Assembly: GCF_947507565.1 (NCBI RefSeq)
Contig: NC_089188.1
Span: 496,001 to 560,000, forward strand
Source of the DNA: Oscarella lobularis
Taxonomy: Eukaryota > Porifera > Homoscleromorpha > Homosclerophorida > Oscarellidae
Length of the DNA: 64,000 bases
Direction: 5' to 3'
This document shows, piece after piece, positions 33,721 through 45,739 of this stretch (position 1 is the stretch's first letter; every line of letters starts with the position of its first letter). The notes below the pieces were generated by a model. It was not told the origin of the DNA, did not search any database, and saw only the letters and a program-made list of their open reading frames with translations. The position numbers were made by a program, and so were the translations under genes.

Positions 33721-35087
33721 ATATAGTATATGTATTGTTCTTCACTTCACTGCTGGTATCTTGATCCCTAACTACTCCGACTAAAATTCAGCCAATCTAA
33801 GAAGGTACTGCAGAAAAAAAAGGGCCCGATTGTCTGTGTCGCAAAGCGAAGTTCCCGGCAGTAAAAAAGCAGAGACACAAAGTGACACCTCTAACCGACA
33901 CCTGATCGGATAGCAAAACGAAGTTCTTCGCTGCCACCACTTGAGAACAAACATCTAAAAACACGAGGCCAGTATCCATTCATCGAAGCAACGTACTTAC
34001 ACGAAAAAGACGAAAGAAGAGCGCGTCTGTGTTTGCGTGACCCAGGTCGCACCACGTGGAGGTCCAGACGCTTCGCAACCCAGCCGACCCTCACCAACGG
34101 CATGAATTGCATCAGAACCCACCATAAGTGAGCCTCCGAGGTTCGTTGCCCCCTCAGGAGACGGCTATACCCACCGCCGAAGAGGCCCGCAAGTAATGTG
34201 CTCGACGTGGAGGAGAGCCGGCCAACGTCGACGCTGTCCCATTTTACACTGTAGAATAAATCTACGGTGAAACGGAGCGAGTTGAAGCGCTCCACCGTCG
34301 AAAAGACGGCGGAACTCCGATCCGGAAGCCCCTAGAGGTCTTAGGGTTGCGCCACTAATCACTTCCAGATCGTTGCTCCAGGACGATTGCGTCGGTCAAA
34401 TCGACGGCCCCTCTGGCTCCCTGTCTTCCAACGACTCACAGAGCATACGAGCGAGTTCTCAAGCGGCGGGGTTACGTAAAGAGGGAGAGCATCGTGCACG
34501 ACATCATGTAGCTCGTGCACGAACGATGACGCGGACTCTTCTCTCATTGGATGATGGGTGTGCGTAATTAACCGCAACGATGTCACGAGAGACAGCGTTG
34601 CTTTCTGCACCTCTACGCGCAACCAAAAAAGGTAATAATAGGAGTGATCGTGCGCGTGCAGCGTTTGTCCCAAAAAAAGGAGAAAAAGAGACGAACACGT
34701 GCACGCGTGCATGGTATAGCCGGATGTGACGTCAACGTTTTCGTTCACGTTGACGAAACGCGACGAAAACGCGACCAAGCGCGACCAAAAACGTTCAAAC
34801 GCTTTCGATCGAGTTGGCTTTTTGAAAAGAACGCGGCGAACTCGATCGATTCTAGAGGATTCGCGAAATATTGAGCCGTACACGCTATATATATTTTAGT
34901 TCTGGGAGCACAGTCGATAGAAAGAGCACAATTACGCTGTATTTGCTCGTGGGAATGGAAAGGAACGCGTTCTCTCACGTGCATTTCGCTGCAGGAATCG
35001 CTTCGAATGCGTGAACGCACTGCCCGAGGCACTGCATGGGACGACGCTTTCAGGTCATTTCGAATATTTCTTGGTAGCGGATACGTG
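33721..35087. other. Intergenic, no supported gene
   Basis: Long minus-strand open frames at 33891-34295 and 34359-34883 are Arg/Ser/His-rich and show no family resemblance; I treat them as chance. A GCGACGAAAACGCGACCAAG run (34760-34800) is a short degenerate repeat. The 34.75-34.95 kb stretch with TATATATATTTTAG could be a promoter. Confidence 0.35.
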
Positions 35088-35169
35088 ATCGATTGTCCAG
35101 AATGCATGGAAATCGAACAGTCGAGAGAAGAGAATCGAAAAAGGAGGGCGAGAGATCGAGAACCATGAC
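35088..35169 (+). repeat. Dispersed segment shared with 37100-37180, copy 1
   Basis: CGATTGTCCAGAATGC...GAAATCGAACAGTCGAGAGA plus AGAGAATCGA is repeated nearly exactly at about 37100. In one frame it reads EIEQSREENR, a charged helical peptide. The next element at 35170 interrupts this copy. Confidence 0.7.
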
Positions 35170-35584
35170 CAGTGGCGGATCCAGGGGTGGGGGGGGGTCC
35201 ATGGGGTCCATGGACCCCCCCTTTAAGCAAAAAAAAAATTTTTTTCAAAGTAAAATTGAAGTAAACGCAGTGATTTTGTATGTGGGAAGCCACTTAAGAT
35301 TAAGGTTAGGGTTAGGGAGAGGAGATTTAGCCGATGAAAGTTAATTAGACACCTCATCGTGCTTGCTGACTGGTCTAAGGCAACGCCCTGATGAAAATAT
35401 CTCGTGAAATTTGCAAAAAAGTTTAACTGACAACATTTTTGCAGATTTGCGCGAGAAAAATGAAACTGTGTAGATGTTAAAATGCAACGAAAATGCGCCA
35501 ATGTGGGCGTGGTCGGTAAAAATTTTTGGCGCGCGCAACCTCTCTCATGGACCCCCCGTTGCTCGAATCCTAGATCCGCCACTG
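35170..35584. mobile_element. CAGTGGCGGATCCAGG-ended non-autonomous DNA element
   Basis: The termini CAGTGGCGGATCCAGG and TAGATCCGCCACTG bound 415 bp. ATGAC occurs on both sides (35165-35169, 35585-35589) as a possible 5-bp target duplication. Inside the ends a CATGGACCCCCC segment is present in both orientations. The family is close to, but distinct from, the CAGTGGCGTAGCC elements at 13.9 and 41.2 kb. No transposase. Confidence 0.82.
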
Positions 35585-35781
35585 ATGACGTACGTCGATC
35601 GGGACCATCGACAAATGACATTGCGAACAATCTATCGGCTTGGGAATAGGAGATCTTGTAAGAGACCGTACCGTACACGAATCCATCAATCTCTGAATCC
35701 ATCGCGGATCAGTGACGTCATGTGGGGAATGTCACACGCGCGCATGCTCAAAGTTCTTGCCGGATCCTCTCGCATTCTTGG

Positions 35782-36699
35782 ATGGAGACACTGAAGGATC
35801 TCGTTGCATTAGTTGCCGGCGGTGCTGGAGTTATTGGTTCGGCGACCGTGCGTGCTTTCCTCGCGCTTGGGGCGACCGTCGTCGTGCCTTCGCGTCCGCA
35901 ACAACGACTAGACGATCTCATCGCCGCTGTGCACGAAAGTAGGTATCTTAAAGCGAAGTTTGCGATTATTAGCGTTGAGCCTTCTCCGCGAGAGCGCATA
36001 GTAGAGAGGGTCGTATGTGGATCACGTGACGTCATCTAACATAGCAGTGTCCGTGTTCTCACGTGTTCTCTTGTAGATGAGAGGTCTCGTTTGCTCACTT
36101 TGGTAGCTTCAGCTGGAACTACACACGGCGTTGATCAAATAGTCAAATTTCTCGACGAAAAGAATCTTAAAGTGAATCACGTGGTCAGCTCATTGGGCGG
36201 TTTTTGGATGAAAGGCCAGACAATAGGCCAACCGGTGTCTGAATGGGATGAAGTGTGTAAGTTGAGCAAGGTCACGAAAAAAATTTATAATTTCTTTTTG
36301 TATGTATGAATAAAAGTTGAAAGCGGATCTCGATCTCACTTCATCTTCAGCTCGCAACTTCTCCCACAAATTGCCGATACAGAGGGTGCCACGTATACAT
36401 ACGTAACCGGTCGAGGGGGTGAACCTATGTTCATGAAGTCCGTTGGACTTGTGGGCATCAACCAAGGGGCCATGTACGGCCTTATCGTGGTCGCTCGCGA
36501 AGAGATGAAAGAGAAGCCGGTTCGTGTCAATGAATTTCGTCTCGGTCTTCTCGTCACGAAGGAAAATCGTGAGTTGGCTGATGAATGCGGAAGGGTTGTC
36601 GCTGGTCTGGCTACTCCGAAGGGACTCGCCGTTGAGGAGGAGTTCGTTCGCATTGCCAAGAGGGAAGATCTGGCTACGTGGCATCGAAAACTCTATTAG
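35782..36699 (+). CDS. Short-chain dehydrogenase/reductase (SDR)-like protein, 3 exons
   Basis: Exons 35782-35938, 36077-36256 and 36317-36699 join in phase to 239 codons plus stop, with GT-AG introns of 138 and 60 nt. The N-terminus has a Rossmann nucleotide-binding motif, GGAGVIGSATVRAFLALGAT, and PSRPQQRLDDL as the second strand and helix. VVSSLGGFW follows where the NNAG strand of SDRs lies. LVGINQGAMYGLIVVAREEM (exon 3) aligns with the catalytic helix, but the usual YxxxK is not present, so catalysis is doubtful. FRLGLLVTKENRELADECGR and a C-terminal helix ending WHRKLY complete the fold. It is likely cytosolic, and the substrate is unknown. The start is the first ATG before the Rossmann motif. 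TGACGTCA-like words upstream (about 35711, 35590) may be regulatory. Confidence 0.82.
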
Positions 36700-38339
36700 T
36701 TGTGATTGATTATTTGCTGTTCAATTGTTTTGTGTTCGTGTGTCTTTTGTATCCTTTCTCTTTTTCGTGTCATGTGATTTGTAATACATTATGCTCTGTT
36801 AGCTCGGTTATCACCGCCATCACGAGAAGCACGTGGATTCCTTCGTCGACTTTTATACGTCTCCTCGAATAGCCAATATGAATAAAACACTTCGTGATCC
36901 CACTAAGCCGTGTTTTCGACCTAGAAAACGATTCGCTTGGCCTCGAAGAACGCTTGATACGGGGTTGTAGAAAGGTTATCCGGGAGTCATCAATTTCGTT
37001 AGTTTTCTGAGCCTTTTGAGGCCTTTCGCTTCTGTTTCGAGGTTTATTCGGGCGTTTTTAGTGGTAAGAGCATGTTTAGGAAACTCGAAAGAGGGTATAC
37101 GATTGTCCAGAATGCGCATAGAAATCGAACAGTCGAGAGAGGAGAATCGAGACGAGCGCGCTAAGGTTCAAGATGGAGGGCGACGGAACTTAGTCGTCTT
37201 TTCCCTTCGTTTGCAGGTCAGATAGTTACTATCTTCCGAGCGCGCCATTCGTGTGACTCTCCTATCGCTAGATGTCTTTTCGACGTGTTTGCATGACGCA
37301 ATGGCGGCGAATGGGTCGACTAAATGTACGAAAGGCGGAAACCATGTCAGAAAAGCCTTAACACTAAATTTCTCTTTGAGAACAGTTTTCCTAAGGTATT
37401 GAATGCTAGAAAGCAGCTCGAAGTGCAGCAGTTGGCGATACTGTAGTGTATTCAGCATAACTTCTGTTTCTGGGTAAAATTTCGACGCTCTCTACGTCAG
37501 AATAGGCCATTTTCTTTTCCAGGACATCAATGTCGTGAACGGCGGCGGAAAAAATTTTTTCAACGATTTTTATCAATGTATAGTCCAGAAAAAAATTGTT
37601 TAATAATTTTGCTAGTAGATCTCAATTTCTTTTGAAGGCTCGAAGGTCCTGCTCTTTAAAAGTCCTTTAATAAATAATGACGAGCGTTCTTTGGGGCTTC
37701 CAACTCGTCAGCCGCAAATCTCTTTTTCAGATGAAGTCGGTATGCTTTACCGTGTTCGTCTGTGTGTGGTTGCATTAGGTTCCAGCAGATGGAGCTGTAG
37801 TACTTCAGGCTTTATTGAATCCATATATCGAGTTTTCTTTCTAGACGTTTTTCCTGCAGGAACAGGATAACGCTTTATGAAAAATTATGTAGTCGTCCTT
37901 GAAAAACGTTTCATCGTTGAACAGCGTAAGGTGACGTTTGGATTTCAATAGCCAGGCAGCTTTCAACAGCTAAAGTAGCACTTATAAGACAACCACGTTT
38001 TAGCGCACTTTCTCCGTTTCGCTAAGATCTCACAATTACCAGCAATGTACTGTTTTTTTAGGACTTGCAGTTGGCTCTTAACAACGAGATAGTAAGAGAG
38101 CACCTAGCGCTGCAAATGTAGCATGCTGAGAAGCGATGCGTTAACTTCAGAAAATGAGATACGGGAATAGGTAGTATGGATTTAGTCGCCGAGTAACTCG
38201 GACGTGTAATACTTCCTTCCTAACACGCCCCATAACACCCCCACACTTCCTACGGAGATTTCTATTATAGGTTAGTTCCGGTAGGCGGATTTTGAAAGCC
38301 AGCCTAATCCGCTCTTCTCGTTTGATTCTTTCTCGTTTA
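36700..38339. other. Intergenic, with a possible minus-strand exon
   Basis: The second copy of the EIEQSREENR segment lies at about 37100-37180. A minus-strand frame at 37458-37168 (LLHFELLSSIQYLRKTVLKE, then FSVKAFLTWFPPFVHLVDPF) has protein-like composition and could be an exon, but no domain is recognised. The remaining sequence to 38339 shows nothing I can support. Confidence 0.3.
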
Positions 38340-41160
38340 TGGACGTTGACGCTCTCAAGGTGGCAATAGTTCTGTTGCAACTTTTTTGCTACAACGGTTT
38401 GTAGGTCATTGCAATGTTAAACAGTGGGTGAGTCCCCGTTTTCGTAGAAGGCAAAAGCGTCGTTCTTTACGTGCGAGCGAAAGGCGACGGCTTTGACGCA
38501 TATCCAAAGAGTGGCAGTGTTGCCACAAACACGTCTCTCACATTCTTCTGCAACCGAACAAATGAAACCGATTTCCAGGCTTCTTGGCTTGCTTTCTTTC
38601 CGAAGAGGTCCCCTTCCGTCATTGATTTGACCAAAATCAAACCCGAAGTAGGATTTTACGTGGGCAAGAACTACCTTCAAGTGAAAACGTGGGACGAAGC
38701 GTCGCCACACTCCCCAACCAAAATTGCCTGCAGTAAAGGCGGTGACAACGCCAGTAACAAGACCGTAGGGCACAGCAGCTGGGTGACTTTGACTACCGAA
38801 GGTGAAACAGGTGAATAATGATTTTCGCTACCATACTTTGCTTTAGAAAACAATTGTTTCTACGACGAATCTAAAACTAACGTGTCATTAACGCTTCGCT
38901 TTCATTCTGCATATTGCAGAGTGACTGGTGCTGTAGTGTATATTCTGCGCCAACGGCCAGCCGGATCTGAAGATCCATGGACGACCATTGCGGAGATTTA
39001 CGATGCATCAGTCACTTTTCCTAATGTCCAGACAGCTGCAGACCTTCAGCCAATGACAGTTTACGTCTTTCAATGGGCCTACGTTAAACCAACGGGTGTT
39101 CAAGGGCATACCTACGAGACAACCATTGAAACCTATCCAAACGGTTTAAAATAGTTACACTGTACAATTTCATTGCGGTATTCTATTTCTGGTAGCTCCA
39201 AGGTCCGCTCCTGCTTGGGTGGGCTTCTACTTCACTGTACGCAATGATCACTTCTATGGTGATGATAGTTATACCAATCTGACGGTTGTTTTTTGGGATG
39301 CTAACAGCTGTGAGAATGGGACTTGTCATAACGAGGCGGACAAAATTCTTTCGAACAGAGTCGATTTCTTTCCGGTTTCTGGTGGAGGTTTACAGAGTTC
39401 AGTAGAATCCTTCACTTCTTACGCCGAATACAAAAACCAGTCTTCCAACGGGCAGTATGTATTGTTCGGCCGAAATTGGGGTCCATACCCGTCAGCGAAA
39501 ATTTCCCTGGACGTCAGCATTTCAAAACAAATTCCTAATTCAAGTACTGTAGTATCAACTCTCGCGTTGTTCCTGCATGTTTGATATCCCGTTCTTTTCT
39601 CACGGTAGAACCGCGCAGATCTACGATATTTGGCGTCACGGAAATCACCGGGTGCTATCTGCATATTTATTGGAATGCAGTTTCTGGTCTTCCGCGAGTA
39701 ACCTATCGAGTTGACTATGCTCCCGAAGGCCACTTTGGTGCAGACCGGAAAAACATCAGTCTCACTGTGAAGGACGTTAAAGCGAGTCTCAGTCTTCACG
39801 GTGCGGCAAAGCAGGTCTTGGTACATATAAGGGCTGTGCGTGAAGGAACTGCTGGAGAACCTCTAAGATATCGCGCTTGACAGGTAAACTTGTAGTAATG
39901 CTCAATCGACTGTTGTCAATCATTTTGAATGATATCATCAAGATACGTGTTCCTCAAGAACCTTATTTCCGCATTCAGGAGCGTTCTCTAGCTTGAGAAG
40001 TACGCCAGGTCCCACACTTCAACCAGCAGTGATATCTGGCATTGTATCTACTAGTTACAAAATTGCGGTTTCGCCTTCACCTATGACGGTGAGAGCAACT
40101 GAATTAGATATCTATTTCAATTCCTGTGTAGACGACTGCAAACATCCAGCCGTCCATTGGAGCAGAAATACGACTATCAGAAATTCAGGCATCAACTATA
40201 TCCTTGACACATATACCGACAACGCCTACTCCCGCTTTAAGTACGGTCAAAAATTTATCAGACAATAAATGTAGTTGTAGCGTCTGGGAATTTAGAATGT
40301 TGGACAGATTGGTTCAACATTGATAACCCAGGTTGGACTGGAGATTATGAAAAGTTAGACACCCTTCGCAGATCAGGATACAAAGTATGCAAGCAACCTG
40401 ATGCAGTTCGCTGCAGAACTGTTCAAACTCGTAACAAAAACCGAATCAAACCGAGTTATAAGTCCCCATTCCTTCTTTGCTCAGACATAGATGCCAAGTT
40501 GACCGGAAGAAAATTGACCTGCTCTCCGTCGGTAGGGTTCTTCTGCGTCAATTCTGAACAGGATTGGGGTAAAACGTGCCTCGACTACGAAGTAAAGTTT
40601 CTCTGTCCCTGCGACTACGTTGAAGGTAGGCTCCAGCAAAGTTTATCGTAATCAAACTAATGTTTACTCACCTAGCTCCAACAAAACCTCCGTTTGACTT
40701 ACGTAGGGCATTTGCTCCATTGGATTATGTATGATCCAGGCGTTTATAGGATTGGGATGTTGGACAGAGTGGCTCGACAGAGACGGTCCAGGAGGCACTG
40801 GAGATTATGAGCAGCGTAACTTATTTTCTCGCCCTATCTGCGACCGTCCCGGCGCTGTACAATGCCGCAGGACATCCAATCGTAGGGTCATTGTCATTGT
40901 AACAATGTGAAAAGAAACGTTCTTTTTATGTAGATCAAGAAGCACTTAAAACAGGCCAAAATCTATTTTGCACATCAGCTATGGGACTGGTATGCATAAA
41001 CAAGAACCAACCAAATGGTGGAATGTGCTACAATTACGAAGTCCGATTTCTGTGCCTTTGTCCTAATCACAAAGGCTCGTTCATCGATTATTTTTAACTG
41101 CCGTAATGATGAGCGTTTTTCGTGCAGATTTATTTCAAAACTTGACCGATTCCATTTCTA
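38340..41160 (+). CDS. Secreted or surface protein: signal peptide, Ig-like, FN3-like and WxxW domains
   Basis: The start MDVDALKVAIVLLQLFCYN looks like a signal peptide and splices (51-nt intron) to an Ig-like exon. That exon has VATNTSLTFFCNRTN, FQASWLAFFPKRS and PTKIACSKGGD (38452-38813), so two Cys and a Trp are in place. A fibronectin-III-like exon follows (VSLTLRFHSAYCRVTGAVVY ... YVFQWAYVKPTG, 38848-39150). Next are APAWVGFYFTVRNDHFYGDD (39197-39550), another FN3-like exon (TGCYLHIYWNAVSGLPRVTY, 39609-39880) and a further extracellular exon (39980-40240). Two WxxW domains follow: CWTDWFNIDNPGWTGDYEKL with DYEVKFLCPC (40300-40625) and CWTEWLDRDGPGGTGDYEQR with YEVRFLC (40760-41060). They closely match the modules at 29-32 kb. 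A TGA lies immediately before the donor at about 39879, and a CAGTGGCG element at 41186 removes the expected TM/tail exon, so the gene may be truncated. Confidence 0.62.
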
Positions 41161-41185
41161 CAGAATCTTCTCCACTAACAGTGAT

Positions 41186-41877
41186 CAGTGGCGTAGCCAG
41201 GATTAAGTGGAGGTAGGTGCTGAGGTTCGCGCGCGAAAATTTTTGGACCACGCCCTTTTTTATTTGGCTATTTAAGGCCTCTAACGAAAAACAGTGCGTA
41301 GGCCCAAGCAGAGATAGTAACTTCGGATTGTGTACAAAGCTTTCTGGAACGAGTACATATGTAGGCATATTACATAGCATAACTGGCACATAACATTTGA
41401 GCTTAATTAGTAACGCTCATCGAAGGAACGCAGTAAATGAGAACGTTGGGTTTGTCTTCGCTCGCAGCACGCAAACCCAACTGCGAGCTGATAACGTGTC
41501 ACTTGATCATGCACCCGAGGGGGCCATGCAGGGAAGGGTAACTCTGTGCCACCTTTACTCGACAGGTGAATCGCTCTTTTGATATATACATGTAAACAGA
41601 ACACCTTCAATCTGTGGTGTAAAGGCATAGCCACCAGGTGCCCTATTCCCATTTTTACAGAAAGTACATATTTCCGGGCAGATTAAGGTGTGGTTAGGCA
41701 ATGTGATTCCCATAATGCACATGCTGTAGGCAGTAACAGAGATCGGACACTGTGCTAATGGTGTTCGGGGATCACATGATGGCTAACAACGGGACATAAT
41801 TATCTAGTTTAATTATTTTCAGCAAACTTGAGGGGGGTGCTCGAGCACCCAAAGCACCCCCCCTGGCTACGCCACTG
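41186..41877. mobile_element. CAGTGGCGTAGCCAGG-ended element, copy 2 (inverted)
   Basis: 692 bp bounded by CAGTGGCGTAGCCAGG and CCTGGCTACGCCACTG, homologous to 13855-14556 in opposite orientation (for example the GGGTGCTCGAGCACCC palindrome is now at the right end). No clean target duplication is visible. It lies in sequence homologous to the WxxW linker region at 29.34 kb, so it interrupts the 3' part of the Ig/FN3/WxxW gene. Confidence 0.85.
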
Positions 41878-42738
41878 AGTTGGATGATTCATCAATACCG
41901 GTAAGTTTTTTCCTCAACCGGGAACTTCTGATCACGTGCGCCATCACTGCTCTCGCCAAATTTCGGGTTTGAAGTCGATCAGGAGCACCTAGACCGACCC
42001 GAGGCTTTGATCTACGAACTACAGAACTAATCTAACTCGAGAGAGACTTTAGTTATCTCACAGAAACACGTGAGCCGTAGCGAAGCTATACGGGTTAGGG
42101 CGAATTGCCGTCTAGGTCAAAAGCACGGCTAAGGGCGATTAGAAACGGTTTTTCTGCAGCGTAGAAGACGGTTCAGATTTCGCGAGGAGACGCAGGCACT
42201 GCACCATTCAATTGGAAACCGTCAAACGTAGAGAATGATTCTGAGAATCGTGTCAGGAGGAATCATGTAGAAGGTATGGGTATTCAGCTGGAGGCTTCAA
42301 TGATTTTGACTCGGTCCAAAGCTGAAGCCTGCATATTTAATTCCAATTATTCATTTTCGTGGGATGTCTTAGTAGTTGTCAGTAGATGTTAATTAAAATT
42401 CCCCGGAAGAAGATCCTTTGAGTAAGCATTCTTCGAAGAGCAGAATGCATTTTAAAATGTTCCATTATTGGTATTTTAAATAGCCGTTCCCACTACTTTA
42501 ATTAATGAAGAAGGATCGGTGTCCATTCATTAAATAGTGCAATACATGTTGGTGGACGACAATCCAAATCCTATTGATTTAGGCGCACTATAGTCACTGA
42601 ACTGATCATGATCGAAGGTTGTACGTGGCACTGGATATCCAGACATGCATGACTCGTAACAAGGCAAAGTGAATAAGTATAATTTTTCTCGCTGTCGTAA
42701 TCTACGTTACCCTGCATGCACGTTTGAATACTGGCAAA
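41878..42738. other. Intergenic
   Basis: No gene supported. A GGAGGCTTCAATGATTTTGA ... AAAGCTGAAGCC weak inverted repeat occurs near 42290-42330. This interval holds the 3' flanks of two convergent genes. Confidence 0.4.
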
Positions 42739-44925
42739 TTACGTACTGCTCTCTACACTGTATTCACTTGAGGAAGAGAATAGACGTGTTCTTCTTGTTG
42801 AGCTTTCGGTTTTATTATCTGAACGTGCGCTCCTATTTTGTCGTTTGCATTTTCGCCACAGTTGCAGCCAGTAGGCTCTTGCTGCCTTAGGTATGAGGGC
42901 ATAAGCCACCACAGCAGCCGCACAAAGCCAAAAAAGTAGGCAACCGGCTATTGGTGCAAGGGAGGCTTGAGTTGGTTCCTGGAAGTCAGATTTGCACCGT
43001 TGGGACTCGTTAGAGCATTTTTGCGAGCTCAAAGCTTTTCCTTGACGCGGAATAGATGTTCGCGCATAAATTATAGAAACCGTCGCAAATGAGGCGAAAC
43101 AAAGAGGCATTAGAATTGACAGAGAGAAGAACCTCTTTTGAACCAACGAGTAAGCTTCAAATGTTTTTTGACTACTTTCGGGGCAGTACTGAAAAAAGGC
43201 TGACTTTTTTGCCTTAGAAAAGAAACCGGTAGCTATACTGCCTAATCTCAATAATTGAAGCTATACTGACCTTATAGAGCTTGTACATAACAATAGCCGA
43301 AACTATTGTTCCACAGAAAACAATGCCATTGACCGGCAGTGTGTAGGTGTACAAGAACCAGTCGATTGTAGGTACGCAGAATATGCTGTAAACATTTGTC
43401 CCGGAGTAGCGAATACCACGTAGTGAGGCGAAGGCGACAAGCCCTCCCGGTGCGATTATTGATAGGGTTATCTGAATGACGAAAAGTGCTTTTCTACGTT
43501 TCTCGCTGAACCTTTGGGGGCTCCACACGGTTACTAGTGCATTGATCACAGAGTTTAGCCAGGAAAAGACAAACCAGAGTGCCCCAAATTGGGCGAGATA
43601 TCCTAAATCGATTTAATGTGAGTATACTCGTCAATTATTACCAACGCCAATGTACCTTGAATAAGGCAGAGTCTTGTTGGGTTATAGATAGATTCAAACC
43701 GGTTGTTGGTCCTACAGTATATAGCCTTTTGACCAAAAATGAAAGTCATGCTTAGAGCGATATCTAGTTATTACATGTTCGATAATCAACGCATATTCTA
43801 TATTCAATCGAAGCTTACTGATAACTGTGAGTGGCAAGCAAAAAGACAATCCGGTTTGAGCCTGATTACTGGCTCTAAATAAAATGGCAAACGTTACAGA
43901 AACGTTATTAATTTTTTGAGGCTTTTTGTTTACAATTTTCTTAGCTTGAGCCATGTGATAAACAGCACCCCAATGCAAATCCAGTATAGCGCAATTGTGA
44001 TGTAAAATACGATGTAAAAAATGTTTGCGCCTTTTGAACTTCCTGGTTGATTACACAGAGGGGAGCAGTACATGCCGCAAGTTTGCAAACATGGACTTGT
44101 AGTGGGTAGGAAGTCCTTTGAACAGACTGTCTCGTTGCTTTTGTTTATGTAAGAAGGAATATTAAATGGCAACGCAAAATTTGGAGCTCGTAAGCAGGAT
44201 AATAAGTTGCCTAGCAACGGTTTAAAGTTTGTCTGACTTTGGAATTCGGAAAATGCTGAACAATCACAATCATTTTGTTTAGTTTTCTTCTTTAGTTTGA
44301 CCAAGTCTCCGCAATCTCCGAAAGCGTATAAGCAAAGCATCTTCTTTGTGTCGGTTTTGGCGGTATCTGGTAGGTTAGATGTATCAATAGCGTCAAACAT
44401 GATTTCCAAATCATTTTCTGCCATTGAGAAGTTTCCACATCCTGATACCGAAATGTTATTCAGTTTCTCTTTAGTTGTGCTAACACCAGACATTGTGTCG
44501 CTGTTATAATTAGAAAGCATTGATCTGCAGTGGGATTGATCTATTACGGCTTTTGGAACGAACTGAAGTGATTTCTCTTCGCACATACGTTCCTATAAAG
44601 AGAACTTGTCATTAATTAACACGAAAAAACCCCAGCTGAGACCGACAGCCAACTGGTAACAAAAATGCGCTTCGATTTCATTAAGATTTACCGCGTTGGC
44701 ATGCACTAAACAATAGCGCGTAGACTCTCTGTATGAAAAGATTTATGCTTCATTTACTTCGTTCCGTGCTGGTATGTCAGCAAAATAGTAAACAAACACG
44801 GGAGTAGCGGCCAGAAGAAGAGAGAGGCCTAGAAAAAATCCTACTGCAAGGGTTTTTGCTCGACCGCTCGAGATTCTTCTGAAATGAGACGGCGGATCAC
44901 CTTGTTGGTCGCTCCTTGTGGTCAT
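42739..44925 (-). CDS. Class F (Frizzled-like) seven-TM receptor 2
   Basis: The minus-strand start MTTRSDQQGDPPSHF is followed by a hydrophobic anchor (LAVGFFLGLSLLLAATPVFV). A Cys-rich ectodomain exon (44586-43930) has KKMLCLYAFGDCGDLV, NDCDCSAF, LLSCLRAP, TSPCLQTCGMYCSPLC and NxS/T sites. TM1 is IFYIVFYITIALYWICIGVL. Further exons give TM3 (LAQFGALWFVFSWLNSVINA), TM4 (ALFVIQITLSIIAPGGLVAF), TM5 (YTLPVNGIVFCGTIVSAIVM), TM6 (FFSLSILMPLCFASFATVSI) and TM7 (APIAGCLLFWLCAAAVVAYA), then a basic/Ser-rich cytoplasmic tail ending at 42739. TM2 falls in the poorly resolved 43.65-43.93 kb part. The layout (N-terminal anchor, about 200-residue ectodomain, 7TM) matches receptor 1 at 16.4 kb, although sequences are divergent. 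It is a plasma-membrane receptor; class F is inferred from layout and TM3-TM5 resemblance. Confidence 0.62.
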
Positions 44926-45739
44926 CGCAACTGAAAGGACGTCACGATATGTCGATTTTATACTGGGTTCAATGAGCGCGTCTTCTAGTTGAAAAAGTGC
45001 TATCTGAAAGTAGTAAGTGTTTGAGTTTTGGTATTGTTTTCATTCAAGCTTTCGGTTGCACGACCGTTTTTTGTCGGCCAAGGTTCTATAAATGTTTTCC
45101 ACTGGCGGAGAGTTCAAGAATACTCGATCAGGCAAAAAATGCGTTCTTGTTTTTACAAAGTTGACTCTTTTATATAAATAGAATAATTTTTTGTGAAGAT
45201 AAACAATTAAGACTACTAATGAATAAAGTTTCTTATTCGCGATTAGTAATTGCAATGGAATTGAGAGACTAAGGTAGTCGTTCGCCTTTTCTGATGCCCG
45301 TATGTCCGGGTAGGGTAAGCGGCTTTTCAAGAAATAAGGAGCAAAAACCGTTTACCCTACCCGGACATACGGGACAGCAATATGTTTGTAATCGCCGTCA
45401 AGATTCATAATTTAATCAGGGACAGTAAATTCCCATCTGCTCTTCTCACAAATGCTTAGAATTTTGGTCCTGTTTTTCCGACTCATCACGACGTTCGATT
45501 CACAAATAAAAGTTTAAATATTTATTAGAACTTATAAGTTAGACAAGCGCGAGTTACAAAAAGAAAGGCTTTGCAAGACATCGAATCAATGCTGGAGACA
45601 AAATAAAAACATTTTTAGTACAACGGCAATCAAAAAGAAGGAGTCTCGAACAAGGTTACGTAAAAGAGACATTGACGAGGGACACTTTGTGCATGGTACT
45701 CTCAAAAATTCCCTGTACTAACCGTTTGGCTGCAAAAAT
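44926..45739. other. Intergenic between receptor 2 and kinase K1
   Basis: The 5' flank of receptor 2 meets the 3' flank of K1. It contains a strong hairpin (annotated separately) and AT-rich sequence. No further gene. Confidence 0.5.
45297..45373. repeat. Hairpin with CCCGTATGTCCGGGTAGGGT arms
   Basis: The arms CCCGTATGTCCGGGTAGGGT+AAGCGG and CCGTTTACCCTACCCGGACA+TACGGG are about 27-30 bp with one or two mismatches around a loop of about 20 bp. It lies about 370 bp past the K1 stop. A similar AAGCGGCTT/ACCCTA hairpin lies just past the K2 pseudogene (52618-52670). Likely a small foldback element, or a shared 3' structure. Confidence 0.75.

Noticed and set aside
34359-34883. Minus-strand open frame of 174 codons
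   Set aside because: Composition is unstructured, no conserved motif or splice context, and it overlaps GC-rich repeats; treated as chance.
35288-35316. TTAGGGTTAGGG words as a telomeric repeat
   Set aside because: Only about two units, and inside a transposon; too short to be telomeric.
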